Origin: Corythucha ciliata
Taxonomy: Eukaryota; Arthropoda; Insecta; Hemiptera; Tingidae
Reading direction: 5' to 3'
NCBI GenBank assembly: GCA_038030265.1
Contig: CM075943.1
Location: 35,402,001-35,466,000, forward strand
DNA: 64,000 nucleotides
Part shown: piece after piece, positions 10,339-22,299 of the stretch
Layout of the letters: each line of letters starts with the position of its first letter
Position numbering within the stretch: position 1 is the stretch's first letter
The notes under the pieces: generated by a model
Database searches by the model: none
What the model was told of the DNA's origin: nothing
What the model saw: only the letters and a program-made list of their open reading frames with translations
Translations under genes and position numbers: made by a program

Positions 10339-12071
10339 TAAAGCCCCGTCTACATAAGACGCAAGGACGCCGTCGCAGGACGCAGCGCAGAACGCAGGAA
10401 GCAAGTCCACTTTTCACTGTCTACATAAAACGCAAGGCTCCGTCGTGCGTTGAGCCAATCATATGTCACGTTATAAAATAAAAAGTGAAAGAGAAGTTCT
10501 AATCACTTTATCTTGACATTGTTAGGTTATCTTACTTCACTAATTCCAGTCAGCATTGTATTTTCACACTTTCAAGTCAATTTAATCATTTTATGGATAA
10601 GATAGCTAAAAAGTAAGGACGTTGCCACTTTATTCACCATCTGTGTTTCGGCGATGGTCTTCAAAATTCGGCTGAGGGAAAAATAAAATAGAAGAAGGGG
10701 TCGTCAGTGGTGGCTTCATGCATTAACGAAAGAATGATGTTCGGCTGCTATGAAACATTGAGAATCGCGGATCACGAGCAGTTTTTTGAGTTACGGGGAT
10801 GTGACCTTCGAAATTCGAGGATCTTCTTGAAAGGGTGACTCCATATTCCATATCTCGAGAAGAAAAGCAACAGAACTCCTTCACCAGTTGCTTTACTATT
10901 TGTGTGAATGCTTTCGTAAGTTCACCCTGGTAGCGTATATTGCATATTCATTTACTTGTACTTATAACGATTCGTTTGTAGTTATCGAAGGTGCATGGAA
11001 ATACGGGAAAAAAGCAGTCCGTGGACATGGATGTTTCGAATCGGGTGCTAAACTGCTTATAAAATTACATCCCGGAAGTTTGGAAGGCAATATGGCTTGA
11101 TTTACTACCAAAAATTTTGCCAGTCAAGACAGGGAATGCTTTAAAATTTTTAGATATTCGGGTAAAATTACACAGATACCCCAGTATTTAACGTAAAAAC
11201 AAATAGATCCATAAATATAAGGTACTTACACGGAAAAACCAGGCTGAATTTTTTATGTAAAATGTGCTTAAGGCCATCGTCAATGTTACTTCGACACATG
11301 CGAAAAACTAAGTGTCCCCTTAACTATCAGAGCTACCCCGTAGCTTTTTCAAGAAACCCCTAGTAAATTCTAACTTACTGGTAGTAAAATTTCCCTTAGC
11401 GCCGTACGAAAATTTAAACCATTCACTGATTATTCCAACAGGAAAGTATAGAGTTCTCCGTCCAATGGAAAAGTTGTGGGTTGACTATTCGATGATTGAT
11501 ATACGACTTTGTTTTTAGTACTGTGGCCGAAAAATTGTACCTCCTGCTCTGACGAGATGTGCTCTGGTTACACTTGCAACAAAACACAGCATGACGTGGT
11601 TCCACAAATTATTGGTGTGGCCAATGTAAAAAAAAAAAAACGGTCTCCAGACCAGAATGAATTTGAGGCGTTGTCTTCACGAACGCTTAAAGGGTTGCCA
11701 CCGTAAAAATTGATGCTGCTCACTTGATTTGAAAACCCTATGTTACCACAGTAAAAATTGAAGTGCACTACCTCATTGTTTTCTGAGATTCTGGGTACAC
11801 GGTACTGCGGTACAGTGACAGTGGCAATACTGCCAGTCTCCCACTCCTGTTCGAAGGGTCAGGAGTCGTTGTGGGGTTGTGCGAGCAAGTTTAGGTCGGC
11901 CACGCGTGCATTCATTCAATTCAATAGCTCGCTCGACGACCAGGAAACTCGCGCCACCCATTTTTTCAAAAGCCTAGGTAAGCTTGGACCGTAGAAGTAA
12001 ACATATACCCTGTCAAGTTACGCATTATCTTAGAGCATATCTTCACTTTAACGTTTCATTTTTCTTTGTAG

Positions 12072-12724
12072 AAAACACTTCATGTTGATGTTGCAATGGA
12101 TTTCCTCGGCCTCCCTGAGTCTTGGGAGTCGGACTACCGCGACTACGCAGAGGAGTTTATTGGTAAGTGAGGCTTTCAATACTATTTTATTCCTTCCTTC
12201 CCGTGATAAATCACTACTAACGGCCTCAGCACATAACGCGGACTGGTCCGCGCGCGAAAATAACTCCACGTCAACGTTTTCAGCTCGCGTTCTGTGTGGC
12301 GTGGCCTTAATGTGGGCGCTTTTATGACTTGATTCTTGTTCGGTGAGGGTTTATCAGTAGGCAGGAGGCACTCTTTTTGAAAAAATAGTGTAGTGTTGTT
12401 TGATTGAGCATCCCAAATCCTGCAAAAAACTTTGCATCATGGCTCTTGGGAATATAGTGACCTCGGCTGTTCTCCATTATTATTACTAATTTATTTACTT
12501 CATTTATTTTAATTTTGTCGATCCAGGGTTGCAAAAATAGATGTAAATGGAAGAATAAGAACGTCGAGATCCCTCATGATGGTTTTAAAAGACAACAGAA
12601 AGCCGATTTGGACAGAAAAGCCAAACGTAAACAGTGAGCAGATACATTTAACTCCGTAATTTATTTATTACTTGTAACTTGAAACTTTATTTTGTATGAA
12701 TTATAAATTCATATTTTTAATAAA
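12072..12724 (+). CDS. Candidate small spliced gene inside Harbinger copy 2
   Basis: An exon after acceptor TTTCTTTGTAG (12071) contains an ATG at 12096 opening MDFLGLPESWESDYRDYAEE and ends at donor ATTG|GTAAGT (12163). A second exon after TTTTGTCGATCCAG (12526) encodes a very basic tail (GCKNRCKWKNKNVEIPHDGF, then KRQQKADLDRKAKRKQ) to a stop at 12635, with AATAAA at 12719. A possible 5' leader exon ends at CCTAG|GTAAGC near 11977. The two coding exons do not join in phase (1 against 0), so an exon between them is missing or one border is wrong. Function unknown. It could be a captured host gene or part of the autonomous element. Confidence 0.35.
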
Positions 12725-13182
12725 CTTGTTATCAATTTCGATTGCTGTGTTTATCTTATGTGTTGAACCTCAAAATTATGATCTGCCACCAACGCGTTAT
12801 TTACAGCGTCCGCCGTACATTTTACTGTGGCCTATTTCTCCGGTCTGTACGTGGTACAAGGTACAAGCATTCAAACATTCATTTTACTGTGGTATGCTAC
12901 GAACAATAGGACCTTCCCAACCACTATCCCCCACTATTAGCCGTGTACTAAACAGTACAAAATCATCCAAATGCCGACATACACCCTGTATTTTGAGAGA
13001 ATTAAATACATTCTTCAAACTTGTAGGTACATTTATTTGAGAATCACTAATTAATAAAAAACTAATGTTTCTTACAAGACTAGTATGACATAATAAAAAA
13101 AAAATTTAATTTATGTTTATGGGGAAATCATCACTGCTAGTTCTTCAAGCACCAATGACTCTATTTTTTCCATCTTCAGGCA

Positions 13183-13428
13183 CTATCCCCTAGGCATAAT
13201 TGAATGATTCAAAGGCAGAGTCCCAACGCGTCGTCCCTTCGTCTTCCAAATATTTTCTTGGCCTCTTCTGCGGTCTGTCACTTTGTGGTGATAATACCGA
13301 CTTTCTTTGTCCTTCGTGATTTTGTGTTGCGATGCCCTCTTTGAGTACAGCCCAGGATTTGTTTTTACCAGGACAATAAGATCCCTCACTTCATCAGTAG
13401 ACCACTTTTTCATTTTTAAATAATACAC
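13183..13428 (-). pseudogene. MADF/Myb-like frame of Harbinger copy 2, truncated
   Basis: Nearly identical to the copy 1 frame at 9134-9445 (same KKWSTDEVRDLI start and RRRGQENIWKTKG centre). A base change turns the segment after NHSIM into a stop, removing the Glu/Leu-rich tail that copy 1 has. Confidence 0.5.
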
Positions 13429-13941
13429 TTTTTGATAAATAAACTTTTTAAAACAAAATCTAGAAGGAAATGGCTAGCGGAGTTATTTGATTTTGATAAC
13501 AGTTGCCGGGTAGAAAGAACCTCCAAACTCATGGAAGAAGAAAAAATATTGGAGATGCCCAAAAATACCTTGAAGTGAGCCTGAAATATCATCTAGTAGG
13601 TGGGGCCTATTTCACCGCAGTTGAATTCTATTGGTTCTATTAGTTCAAACTTGACGACGGCTACTCAACATCAAATGCTATTGGCCGAACCCAAGAAGTT
13701 GACGCGAGAAGTTGATATTGGTTCAACTCTGCGTTGCGTCCTGCGTTCTGTGCAGCGTCCCACAACGCCAACTTAAACGTTCTATATAGACGACAATGAA
13801 CATTTTTAAATAAAATAATTATCAACTCTAAACTGAAAAAGAAAACAGGGAGCCATACGAGCGGAGTTCTCTGTGTTTAAAAATGTGATTAAACAATTGT
13901 TTTTTGATAATTTTTGGATTTTAAAAACTTCAACAATCAAT

Positions 13942-14094
13942 AGGTGTCTATTCGTTTGTCGTCCCGGACTACTCCGAGCAGCACGAAATTTTGCAACCTC
14001 GCGGGTTATCATGTGAAATAACGCGAAAAAATAATGAAAGGTTAGTACTTTTCAGTGCTAATAGTGCAGCTCCGGACGACAAACGAATAGACCT
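13942..14094. mobile_element. MITE with AGGTCTATTCGTTTGTCGTC ends, copy 1
   Basis: Inserted in Harbinger copy 2. Copy 1 gives the empty site (CAATCAATGTAGCAG), so the duplication is AT (13940-13941 and 14095-14096). Inverted ends are about 21 bp, AGGT(G)TCTATTCGTTTGTCG. A second copy of nearly equal length is at 63120-63269. The 2-bp AT duplication recalls ISL2EU-type elements, but I cannot confirm that class. Confidence 0.65.
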
Positions 14095-14248
14095 ATGTAG
14101 CAGTGGAAAGAACCTCAAACCTAGACCCTGCCTTCTAAACTTAAATGCGATTGGCTGAACGCAACCGCGGACGAGAGAGTTGGATGAAATTCGCGTTGCT
14201 TCCTGCGTTCTGCGTTGCGTCCTTGCGTCTTATGTAGACGGGGCTTAA

Positions 14249-15224
14249 GGCGAAAATTAACGTGAGTTACTACGCCCTGTGAATATTACCGACGATAACG
14301 ATGTTATTGGCGTCTTATAGGCTGGGAACGAACAGCGTATATTGTCGTTTCAGCGTGAATTGCGAGAGATCAATCGCCTACTAGGAGAGTACGAAGAAAT
14401 GGTGGTTTTAAAACCCTTGGGCATCTTCGTCTTAGGGGATTATTTAGTTTAATCGACATATCAAGTATTAAAGAGTGACCAGGCAGACCCTTTTTCGACC
14501 ACCCAGCCCAGACTAAAGGCCCTTTTCCTTGTTCAAGATTTCGTTCATCAAGCATTGCTCTCGCAAATTGAAAATTGTAAGATTTCAGTGTTCCCAGTGA
14601 TATGGTTTTCCACTCGTTCATTCTAAATTAAAATGGTATGTTGATGGTGAAGACTGGTGGAAAATTGTAGTGATAGGTTTTTTATTTTTGTGGTGGGGTG
14701 GGCATTGTGGAGAGCTCGTCAACAATACCATTAAACGTGAACAGTACACACTATCTTTTCTTGACAGAAGAACACAATATGGTGGCCAAGCATACCTGGT
14801 TTAAAGGTTCTCTAGTATAGACGAGGGAAGATTTGGACGGGGGTCGAGGAGTCTTGTTCTTGCACAGCAAGTCTTGGTCTTGCTCGTCTTCTTGCAGACT
14901 CAGTCTTGGCCTTGGTCTTGCTGCAAGAGTCTTGCTTTGTTGGCTTTAATTTTTTTCCTATCTTCTTTCAGTTTTATTCACTTATCTCCACCTCCGATAT
15001 TTTTTGGATGTTCTTCGTATTTTTCCTTCATATCTCGCCGAGTACTGAAAAAAATGTAACCTGCCTCACCCTCCTACAACCTTGTGTGGTTTAATATGGC
15101 CGAAATAACGAAACTTGGTTTTCAAACGAGCTGAATTACTTTTTTGAACGAACCAAACCTGTCCATCTTCCGCTTTGTTAAAATCAGCTATTCTTAACCA
15201 GATGGACAGGTTAACGTCCATCAC
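14249..15224. other. Spacer with a short CAAGAC/GTCTTG repeat
   Basis: Contains GTCTTGGTCTTGC-type repeats at 14850-14945, related to 17460-17640. It also holds part of a foldback near 14595-14670 with the GGTGGAAAA word of the 16.73 and 18.53 kb MITEs. No gene supported. Confidence 0.35.
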
Positions 15225-16540
15225 GTTAACCTCTAGAACACGAATTCAGTGGTCTCCGGAATTCATAAACAGGGTGTTCATAAATTACCTCGACAGAGAA
15301 AGTATGGTGATAGTACACCTCATTTGTGATCGAAATCACTATTTGAGGTTTTTTGGAATTCCTCTTAGTTTTCGAGAATTTATTATTTAATTATTTTCAA
15401 GAACGTTTGAAAATGTAACTTTTCTAGTTATTAAAGCGTGAACTTGAAGACACTAACGATATTTTAAACTTCACCCCCACCCCTTTTCTACAGAAAAATG
15501 TAAATTAGCATTAGATTTAGCTAACTGCCTGCATTAAGTTTGTCTAACCCGTTGGAAACAGGTAATTATAATGTGGATTCACCTCATTCAATAGGTCCTC
15601 TTTGTGGGTTATTTTTCAGTTTTGGTATCGTTTAGTACTCATAACTCTTCGATAGGTGGTGAAAACTGATAACAATGGCATGTCATTGAAAAGCTGACAT
15701 TATGAGGAAGTTTTCCTTATGAATGCAAAAAAATATTTTCCTCTGACGAAATGATGTAAATCGGTGACGAAAATTGGGCAGAAATGCGAAAAACGTGTTT
15801 CTTTCCGATATCCAATGCCCTAACGGCTAGGGCCTTGATATGATTTTATTGAGTTGAGGACCAATATTGAAGGAAATTGTATGCTCTTTTCAATGAGCTA
15901 CTTACTTTTAGTCTAGCACCTGTTGATGAGGTCGTACTAGTCACTTATCGTAAAAAAACGGAGGTCACGAAAAAAACACGAAATTGACGATATCTCGAAA
16001 ACCAAGAGGAATTCCAAAAAACCTCAAATAGTAGTGATTTCGATCACAAATGAGGTGTACTATCACCATACTTTCTCTGTCGAGGTAATTTATGAACACC
16101 CTGTATATATGTATTTCTTTATACATATACATACATACATATCTTTATGACCGTTTTCTTGTTAGCACGATAACTCTCGTAAAAGTTAATTTAGCGGCAC
16201 ACGCTTTGGCACAAAACTCAGTAATCATAAAGCCCCGGTTGGTATTGCATTTGGGCCCAATCGGTCGACTAGGATGAGGGGGGGGGCAATATGGCTCGAA
16301 CTGGTAAAAAAATCACTACTAATCACCAGTTGATTCGAGATGCATTATATTCGGTACGACGATTTCATTTTGAAGTAGATTTTGATTCTCATTAAGTTCA
16401 GCTTAAACAAACCCGGCAGCAATCAGTACGAGAAAGGGTCAAACATTAACGAAACGAATCATGGTCTCAACGGCTTAGGGCATCCGTATACGAAATGAAA
16501 TGCACTCTTTCCGAATGGCGTGCTGCCGGAGCGAATTTTT
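15225..16540. mobile_element. Composite repeat U-[F3]-X-Y-hairpin, copy 1
   Basis: Begins inside block U (CTCTAGAACACGAATTCAGT). Foldback F3 follows at once, then block X (GACCGTTTTCTTGTTAGCAC to CCAGTTGATTCGAGATGCAT), then block Y. The right end reads GTATACGAAATGAAATGCAC, TCTTTCCG and a Gly/Cys-rich hairpin-like GGCGTGCTGCCGG. The same order, inverted, is found at 33118-35092. Confidence 0.55.
15270..16103. mobile_element. Foldback F3 in the composite repeat
   Basis: About 120-nt arms, CAGGGTGTTCATAAATTACC at the left and its inverse at the right, followed by TA. The subterminal motif CTCATTTGTGATCGAAAT is present in both arms. The loop is non-coding. Confidence 0.65.
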
Positions 16541-16559
16541 TTTTTAAATAATGAAAATC

Positions 16560-17450
16560 GGTACGCGAAATTAAAATTTTGAAGGGCAAAAATCCGTGAA
16601 GTTTGGTATATCAAAGGAGAAAAATCGGTGACATTTGGTTGTGGAAGAGCGAAAATCTGGTTGAGCGCCAAAATCCCGAAATTTGTTTTTTCGTTTTTCG
16701 ACAATTTAGTTTTTATAATTGACTGAACCTGTGGAACCGGGCCTGTTCTGCAAAATTTCATAGTGTTCCTAGGAATATCCTTTCCACCCGTCCTACCCAA
16801 TTTAAATCACATGTTGATGGGGAGAACGGGTGGAAAGAGACAGTGATAGTGACAGTCAAAAGTTATAGAACAGGCCCCCAGATTTCAGAAAGAGCCAAAC
16901 TCACATTTCGTTTTTATATAGCAAACATTTGTGAGTGTTTGAAGGAGCCAAATTCATGAAATTACGTTTTGAAAGAGTGCAATATATGCAAAACTTGGGG
17001 CATTTGTATTTGGGTTTGAAATGAGCCAAATCCAGGAATTTGGGTTTGAAAAGAGCGAAATAAGTTTTCTGAATGAGCCAAGCCTGTAAAAAACTGATTT
17101 CAATAAGAGCTAAAACCACGTAGGTAATTTGTTATTTAATAACGAGAAAATCAAAAGTAAGAATTTGTGAAATTGGATTTTGAAGGTGCCGAAATTGAGG
17201 TTGGAAAAATCTAAAATCACAAAATGTCGTTCGCTTGTGGCCAAATAAATTTTTCGAACCAACCGAAAACCTGCTCCTCACCTTCCTTCCTTATTAACTT
17301 CTTTTTTCTTCATAGAACTGATTTTAATAAAGAGCTAAAGCCACGAAAATTTGTTTTTGATGAGGCAAAATTCGCAAAAACTGGGTTTAAAGGTGCCAAA
17401 TCCACAAAATGTGTTCTTGGAAGAGCAAAACCCACAAAATTCGTTTTTTA
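16560..17450. repeat. Degenerate minisatellite, units of about 30-35 nt
   Basis: Repeated words of the type GAAAGAGCCAAATCCA, GGAATTTGGGTTTGAAA recur at roughly 33-nt spacing with heavy divergence. A plus-strand frame at 17224-17451 reads as 11-residue pseudo-repeats (GAKSTKCVLGRAKPTKFVF) only because the unit is a multiple of three there. Related patches occur at 30.64-31.19, 39.78-39.90 and 47.87-48.01 kb. Confidence 0.5.
16739..16877. mobile_element. Palindromic MITE with GGGCCTGTTCT ends
   Basis: CGGGCCTGTTCTGCAAAATT at the left is mirrored by AGAACAGGCCCC at the right. The middle pairs CCTTTCCACCCGTCCT with AGAACGGGTGGAAAG. It is embedded in the minisatellite. Confidence 0.55.
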
Positions 17451-17459
17451 AACGCAGAA

Positions 17460-17640
17460 CTTCTTTCGCAAGACTCGCAAGACTCTTGCAACACAGTCTT
17501 GGTCTTGCGCAAGACTCGTTCGTATAAGGTCTTGAAGAAAGTCTTGGTCTTGCATTTCAAGTCTTGGTCATGGTCTCGCAGACCGTTAGAGAGTCTTGGT
17601 ATTGTTGCAAGAGTGTCGCGAGACCTTTAGTGGTGAAGAT
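17460..17640. repeat. GTCTTGGTCTTGC short tandem repeat
   Basis: Variants of AAGTCTTGGTCTTGC and CAAGACTC recur about ten times over 180 nt. The same words appear at 14850-14945. Confidence 0.5.
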
Positions 17641-18205
17641 AAGTTTCAAAGAACCGACGCATTTGTATGACAAAAACCCCTACCATCAGGGGGCGGGGAG
17701 GCCAAGGCCCCCCCTGCGTACGCCCATGAGTATAGCTATTCGTATTCCTCCACATCTAGGGTTTGGGGGTGCTCGCTCATGTCCCCTCTGGCAAAGCCCT
17801 TGCCATATATTACGCGGTATCTTGAGCCTTTCACTCGAGGAGATCAGACTAAAATCCATCGAGGAGGTAGATTTCCCCCACAATGGAATCTTGAACCATG
17901 TATTCGAAGCCATATGCGTAGGTACCAACTTTACAGTCACCCACGACGACAAATCACTTTAAAACTTGATGTTCTCTCTCAGCAACGAAGGGCAAAATTT
18001 CGAGTGGTTGATCATCAAATTCCACAGAGTTTGGTCGGACACAGAGGCATTTTGGTTTATTATTCATTCTAAATACCCAGCAATTTTTACTTAACTTTAA
18101 ATCTAAAATTTGTTCTTAAATTAAAATGTATCTTAAATTTTTTCTTGTATACGTTTTAAGATGTCTAACGCCGTCCCTAGGGTTGCTCGAGAAAACTCGT
18201 TCTTT
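17641..18205. other. Spacer without a recognisable gene
   Basis: Several overlapping frames up to 132 codons on both strands, none with a domain, splice pattern or paralogue in the window. Confidence 0.3.
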
Positions 18206-18207
18206 CG

Positions 18208-18440
18208 GACATAGGCTCCATTTGGGATCTAGTTGGTCCTAGCCAGCTTGATGATCTAGCTCAATGGATTTGTATGGGTCAAAAGTGGGTCCAAAATGGA
18301 GGTTTGCACTTTGCAAAGATTTAGAGATTATGGGGGTGTGTCGATTTTCACGTAGTTTCAAACAGGATCTTGCTATAAATTGTGTAAAATTTGCATACCT
18401 TTTTCGATTATAAATTTCAGCGTTCAGAGGGAGCGAGACT
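18208..18440. repeat. Direct repeat D, copy 1 (empty site for F1a)
   Basis: From CATAGGCTCCATTTGGGATC to TTTTTCGATTATAAATTTC. Copy 2 is at 19128-19289 plus 20770-20808, split by foldback F1a. This copy therefore shows the pre-insertion state. Confidence 0.6.
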
Positions 18441-18525
18441 AAAGTTTTGAGCTCTGGCGGACCTACACCTATCGGGGCCCGGGGCGGAAATCGAAATCTC
18501 CAAGAGACCCCTGAGTCCCTATTAG

Positions 18526-18663
18526 CGTTTTCCATTTGCATAAAATTCAGCTCTGAAGCCGAGCATTTCCACCGGTCTTCTCTGAATTATATCATACGGT
18601 AAGGGAGAAGACGGGTGGAAATGTTCGCCTCCAGAGCTGAATTTTATGCAAATGGAAAACGCC
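18526..18663. mobile_element. Palindromic MITE with GCGTTTTCCATTTGC ends
   Basis: GCGTTTTCCATTTGCATAAA and AATTCAGCTCTG at the left are mirrored at the right. A central AGACGGGTGGAAATG word is shared with the MITEs at 16.74 and 28.16 kb. Confidence 0.6.
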
Positions 18664-18699
18664 ATATTATAGACACACGAAATATAGTTTTTACGTAGC

Positions 18700-19110
18700 G
18701 TTAAACTACGGTATTTTCCGTATTTCAGCCACGAATTATGCTCTATTTCCACACCTTATTCGTCAAGTAGCGCCTATGCCCAGTTAAAGTCGCGAATTTG
18801 ACAACTTTACCCGCACATAAGCGGTTTTCTCAATTTTGACCGTGTGTAATGTTTTTCCCTCATTTCAGCCGTGGATTAGCGGTTTTGCCCCCCCCCCCCA
18901 ATAGCCATGAATTTTCTCCTTTTCTCAACTTTAGCAGCAAAGTTATCAGCGATTTTTCTCAATTTTCCACGAGTTGGCGATTTCCTCAATTTTAGCTGCA
19001 CATTAGCCGGGTTATTTTAGCAGGGAATTAAGCACTTTTCTCAGTTTGAGCTTGAAATTATCGTTTTTAAGTGTTTCCCTGAATATTAGCCGCAAAATTG
19101 CGTTTTTTTC
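18700..19110. repeat. Degenerate minisatellite (GAATTAGCG...TCTCAATTTTAGC)
   Basis: Imperfect units of about 30 nt containing AATTAGCG, TTTTCTCAATTTTAGC. The same unit is found at 40440-40570. Confidence 0.45.
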
Positions 19111-19291
19111 TAAATTTATAATAAAATAGGCTCCATTTGGGATCTAGTTGGTCCTAGCCAGCTTGATCAACTAGCTTCTTGGATTTGTATGGGTCAAAAG
19201 TGGGTCCAAAATGGAGGGTTTCAAAGGTTTTGAGATTATAGGGGTGCGTGGAGTGTCGATTTTCACGTAGTTACAGCAGGATTTTGTTATA

Positions 19292-20756
19292 CAGGGTGGA
19301 ACAGGATAAGTGTGACAAAAAAAAATTGGGTGAAAGTAGGCCTCATTTGTGATCGAAAACACCCTTTGTACCATGGTCCGAAAATCAAAACCCTACGAGA
19401 TATGATTTTTCTAAAGGTTATTATGACTCACGTCACTTTTCTTGACTAAATGGGAATAACTCGATTTCCAGCTGACATTTTGCAACTTTTGATGACAGAT
19501 TCGGAAACCGCGCATTTTTTCTGTCAGGATTAGCCATTTACGATAAAATTCAACCATTTTTGGGGGGCTCGTGAGCTGCTCAAAGTTTTGCAAATCGAGG
19601 ATTTCTAATTTTTCAAAACAGTCAACCCCCGCTTTTCTACTCGAAATTTGAGCGCACCGACATCCCATGGGTCGGAAAAACTTCCCCAATGTGTCCTTTT
19701 TAAAATTACTCATGAACGTATCTTTAGTTAATCAATGATTTTTCGGCAGAAATGACCATTTTTTGGAAAAAGTATGGGTTTTCTCTTCAAAATCGCTTGT
19801 TTCGACCTACAACGTTTGAACGAGCTTTGTGATTTTTAGCATGATTGACGTCATTAAAGCATCATCCATAGTTTCCCCTTGAACGGGACGGACTGTGTAC
19901 GCCTGTCAAAGTCCAAAAAATGTCGCTCCCGCAGCTAGCTGTCGGATAGAGTGCATTTCTCTACTGCGAATTTCGAAGTTTTCAGTTAATTTGCAATTAT
20001 TTAGCCGGAAATTGGTATCAACAAGTAGAATCATTAAGTTCACTAATTTCGTCGAATAACAGCTAAACACGCCGAAATTCGCTGTAATGAAATGTACCCT
20101 TCCCGACAGCCAGCTGCCGGAGCGACAGTTTTTGATATTTTGGTAGGAGTGCGCATTCCATTCGGTTCGAAAGAAAACTTTGGATAAGGCTTTAATTAGT
20201 TTTAGAATGTTATGAATCACAAAGCTCATTCAAATTGGGTTGGTCAAAACAAGCGATTTTTAAGAGAAAAATCATTCTGTTTTCCAAGATATGGCCTTTC
20301 TGTCGAAAACTCGCTGAAGAACTAAAAAAACGTTCATGAGTAATTTTAAAAAGGACAAATTGAAGAAGTTTTTCCAACCCATGGGATGTCGATACGCTCA
20401 GATTTAATGTAGAGAAGTGGGAGTTGAATTTTTTGAAAAATTAGAGATCCACGATTTGCAAAACTTTGAGCATCTCTCAAGCCCACAGAAAATAGTTGAA
20501 TTTTATTGATAATGGCTATTCCTGACAGAAAAAAGAGTGTTCTTTCCAAATTCATCGTCAAAAGTTGGAAATGCCAGCTGTAAACCGATCTATTCTCATT
20601 TAGTTAAGAAAAGTGATGCAAGCCTCAAAAAACTTTAGAAAAATCATATCTCGTAGGATTTTGATTTTCGGACTATGGTTTATAGGGTGTTTTCGATCGC
20701 AAATGAGGCCTAATTTCACCCAATTTTGTTTGTCACACTTATCCTGTTCCACCCTG
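19292..20756. mobile_element. Foldback F1a, 1.47 kb, TA duplication
   Basis: CAGGGTGGAACAGGATAAGT at the left and its inverse at the right, flanked by TA. Arms run several hundred nt with the F1 landmarks (CCTCATTTGTGATCGAAAAC, GGTCCGAAAATCAAAACCCT, GAGATATGATTTTTC). The centre holds a smaller inverted repeat (19920-20135) whose ends have the CCGGCAGCTGGCTGTCGG-type hairpin. Non-coding; a non-autonomous element with the TA preference typical of Tc1/mariner-like transposition. Confidence 0.7.
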
Positions 20757-20829
20757 TATATGTATTTGTGTGTGTATAATCTTTTTCGATTATAAATTTC
20801 AAAATTCCTGCAGCGTTAATATAAGTGCA

Positions 20830-21210
20830 GCGTCTAAAGTTTAGAACTTTTGAGCCGTCTCTCAACCAAATTCGTTTCTGCAAATCACTTTTCTAGCCTT
20901 GAGATTCTGGAAGACGAATGTGATGTCAGCCCAAACAATTCGATTACTTCCTACTATTTACTTTATTTCCTACGAATGTAGTATGCATATACATATAAAT
21001 AGACGATTTCCGTGTAAAAAGCGAAGGTTTAGAACTGCAGGTTATGGGTATATTTCTAGCTGCCTAGAGCCTCTTTAACAGTATTTTTTTTCACATTACT
21101 AGCATTACTACGAGTGTTTTTGGTTTCAAATACTACATGATTTTTTGAGTTTTTCGTTTATTTCGAGTCTGCAATTACACTTCCTTCGCGTGCTTCTCAT
21201 CTAAAGTCAG
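20830..21210. other. AT-rich spacer
   Basis: No gene or repeat recognised. Confidence 0.3.
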
Positions 21211-21214
21211 AAAA

Positions 21215-21468
21215 ATGCGATACTATTGCTGCTTCGGTGACTGTACGAGTTCTTCCATTCCGGATTTTGACCCAGCTACTAAATTTATCCCTTTCCCTCA
21301 ACCTTATCGGCACTTTACTGAAAACGTCTCAAATTGAGGAAAATGGAAGAGAAAGTACATGTGAAGGAGTGTGATAAATGCGCAACTATGATGGGACTTC
21401 ATGTTAAGGTGCCCCCGGAACGACGAGTTTTCATCGGAACGTTTCGTGAGACGGAGGCTGAAGAATAA
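21215..21468 (+). pseudogene. THAP-like zinc-finger remnant
   Basis: A 40-codon frame from the ATG at 21215 reads MRYYCCFGDCTSSSIPDFDP, then ATKFIPFPQPYR. The C-x3-C pair followed by F-I-P-F-P fits the N-terminal part of THAP DNA-binding domains. It stops at 21335. A second 41-codon frame (21343-21468, containing ECDKC) follows, and its stop overlaps an AATAAA signal. The later Cys/His ligands are not found. Probably the decayed end of a THAP-containing transposase or host gene. Confidence 0.35.
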
Positions 21469-22299
21469 AATCAGAATTGAATAACTGCAAATGTGGTTTT
21501 AGTTTGACGGGAATGAGAGGAAAATAAGTTCACTTTACACAGCACAAGACAAGAGTAACCCATACCCATAACCTGGCCTAAGCGGGTTGCAAAACTGTTG
21601 AAGTAGGACTGGAGAGCGCATGAGTGGAAATCGTCTATTAATAAATATTGGGTAGACACTCCCTCTCATCGAGTAAGGATGGACACTAGCTGGATTTTCT
21701 TGACCTGTGAGTGTGAAATTAAAAAAAAAACGTTAGTCCTCTAGATCATGGTTCTGCCTATCAAAAACACCTTATTCCTAATAGCGATTATTTAAAAAAT
21801 CACGTTGAAATAGTAGCGAGAAAGTCTCAAGAACCGTTTTGGTTGATTTCATCTAACCTAAATGAACAGGTTGGGTGGTTGACTGGTTGGCCCAGTGTAA
21901 TTTTATGAAATGTATGCAAATTATGAATTTCAGGTTGGAGAACACACCGCGGGTTCTAACTCCGCATAATACGTAGCTAAATTAAGTGTATAATAATAAT
22001 TACAATAATTGCAGGTTCGACCTTGAACATTAGTGATCATCCACCGGATACCAGTGCTCGTTTCGCATTTGTTTCTTAACTTTATTTTTTAACTCCTTCC
22101 CTAGTTGAGAAACGGCAAAAAAAGTAAAACTTTTATTTTGAACAACACTTTGACCTGTCTTCTAACGAGTTCTGTCAAGACAAGCCAATAACTTTCTATA
22201 CCGTGTCCCGTTTGGTTACACTCAATCAACCGGTACGCCGACAAGGTGTACAGGGAGGGCTTTTAAACATTTTAAACAATCAAAAGTTCAATCCGACGT

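Larger units (their letters stand above)
10342..14245. mobile_element. PIF/Harbinger-type transposon, copy 2 (long, nested)
   Basis: Same ends as copy 1 and again flanked by TAA (10339-10341 and 14246-14248). The first 0.89 kb and the last 1.35 kb align with copy 1. The middle differs: 11231-12895 is absent from copy 1, which has about 80 bp of other sequence there. A 153-bp MITE sits at 13942-14094. The minus-strand MADF-like frame (13183-13428) is cut by a stop after 81 codons. Confidence 0.75.

Noticed and set aside
17224..17451. Repeat protein with 11-residue units (AKSTKFVF-like)
   Set aside because: It is the translation of a degenerate 33-nt minisatellite; neighbouring units are out of frame.
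17564..17962. 132-codon plus-strand frame
   Set aside because: No domain, overlaps equally long antisense frames, and begins in the GTCTTG repeat.
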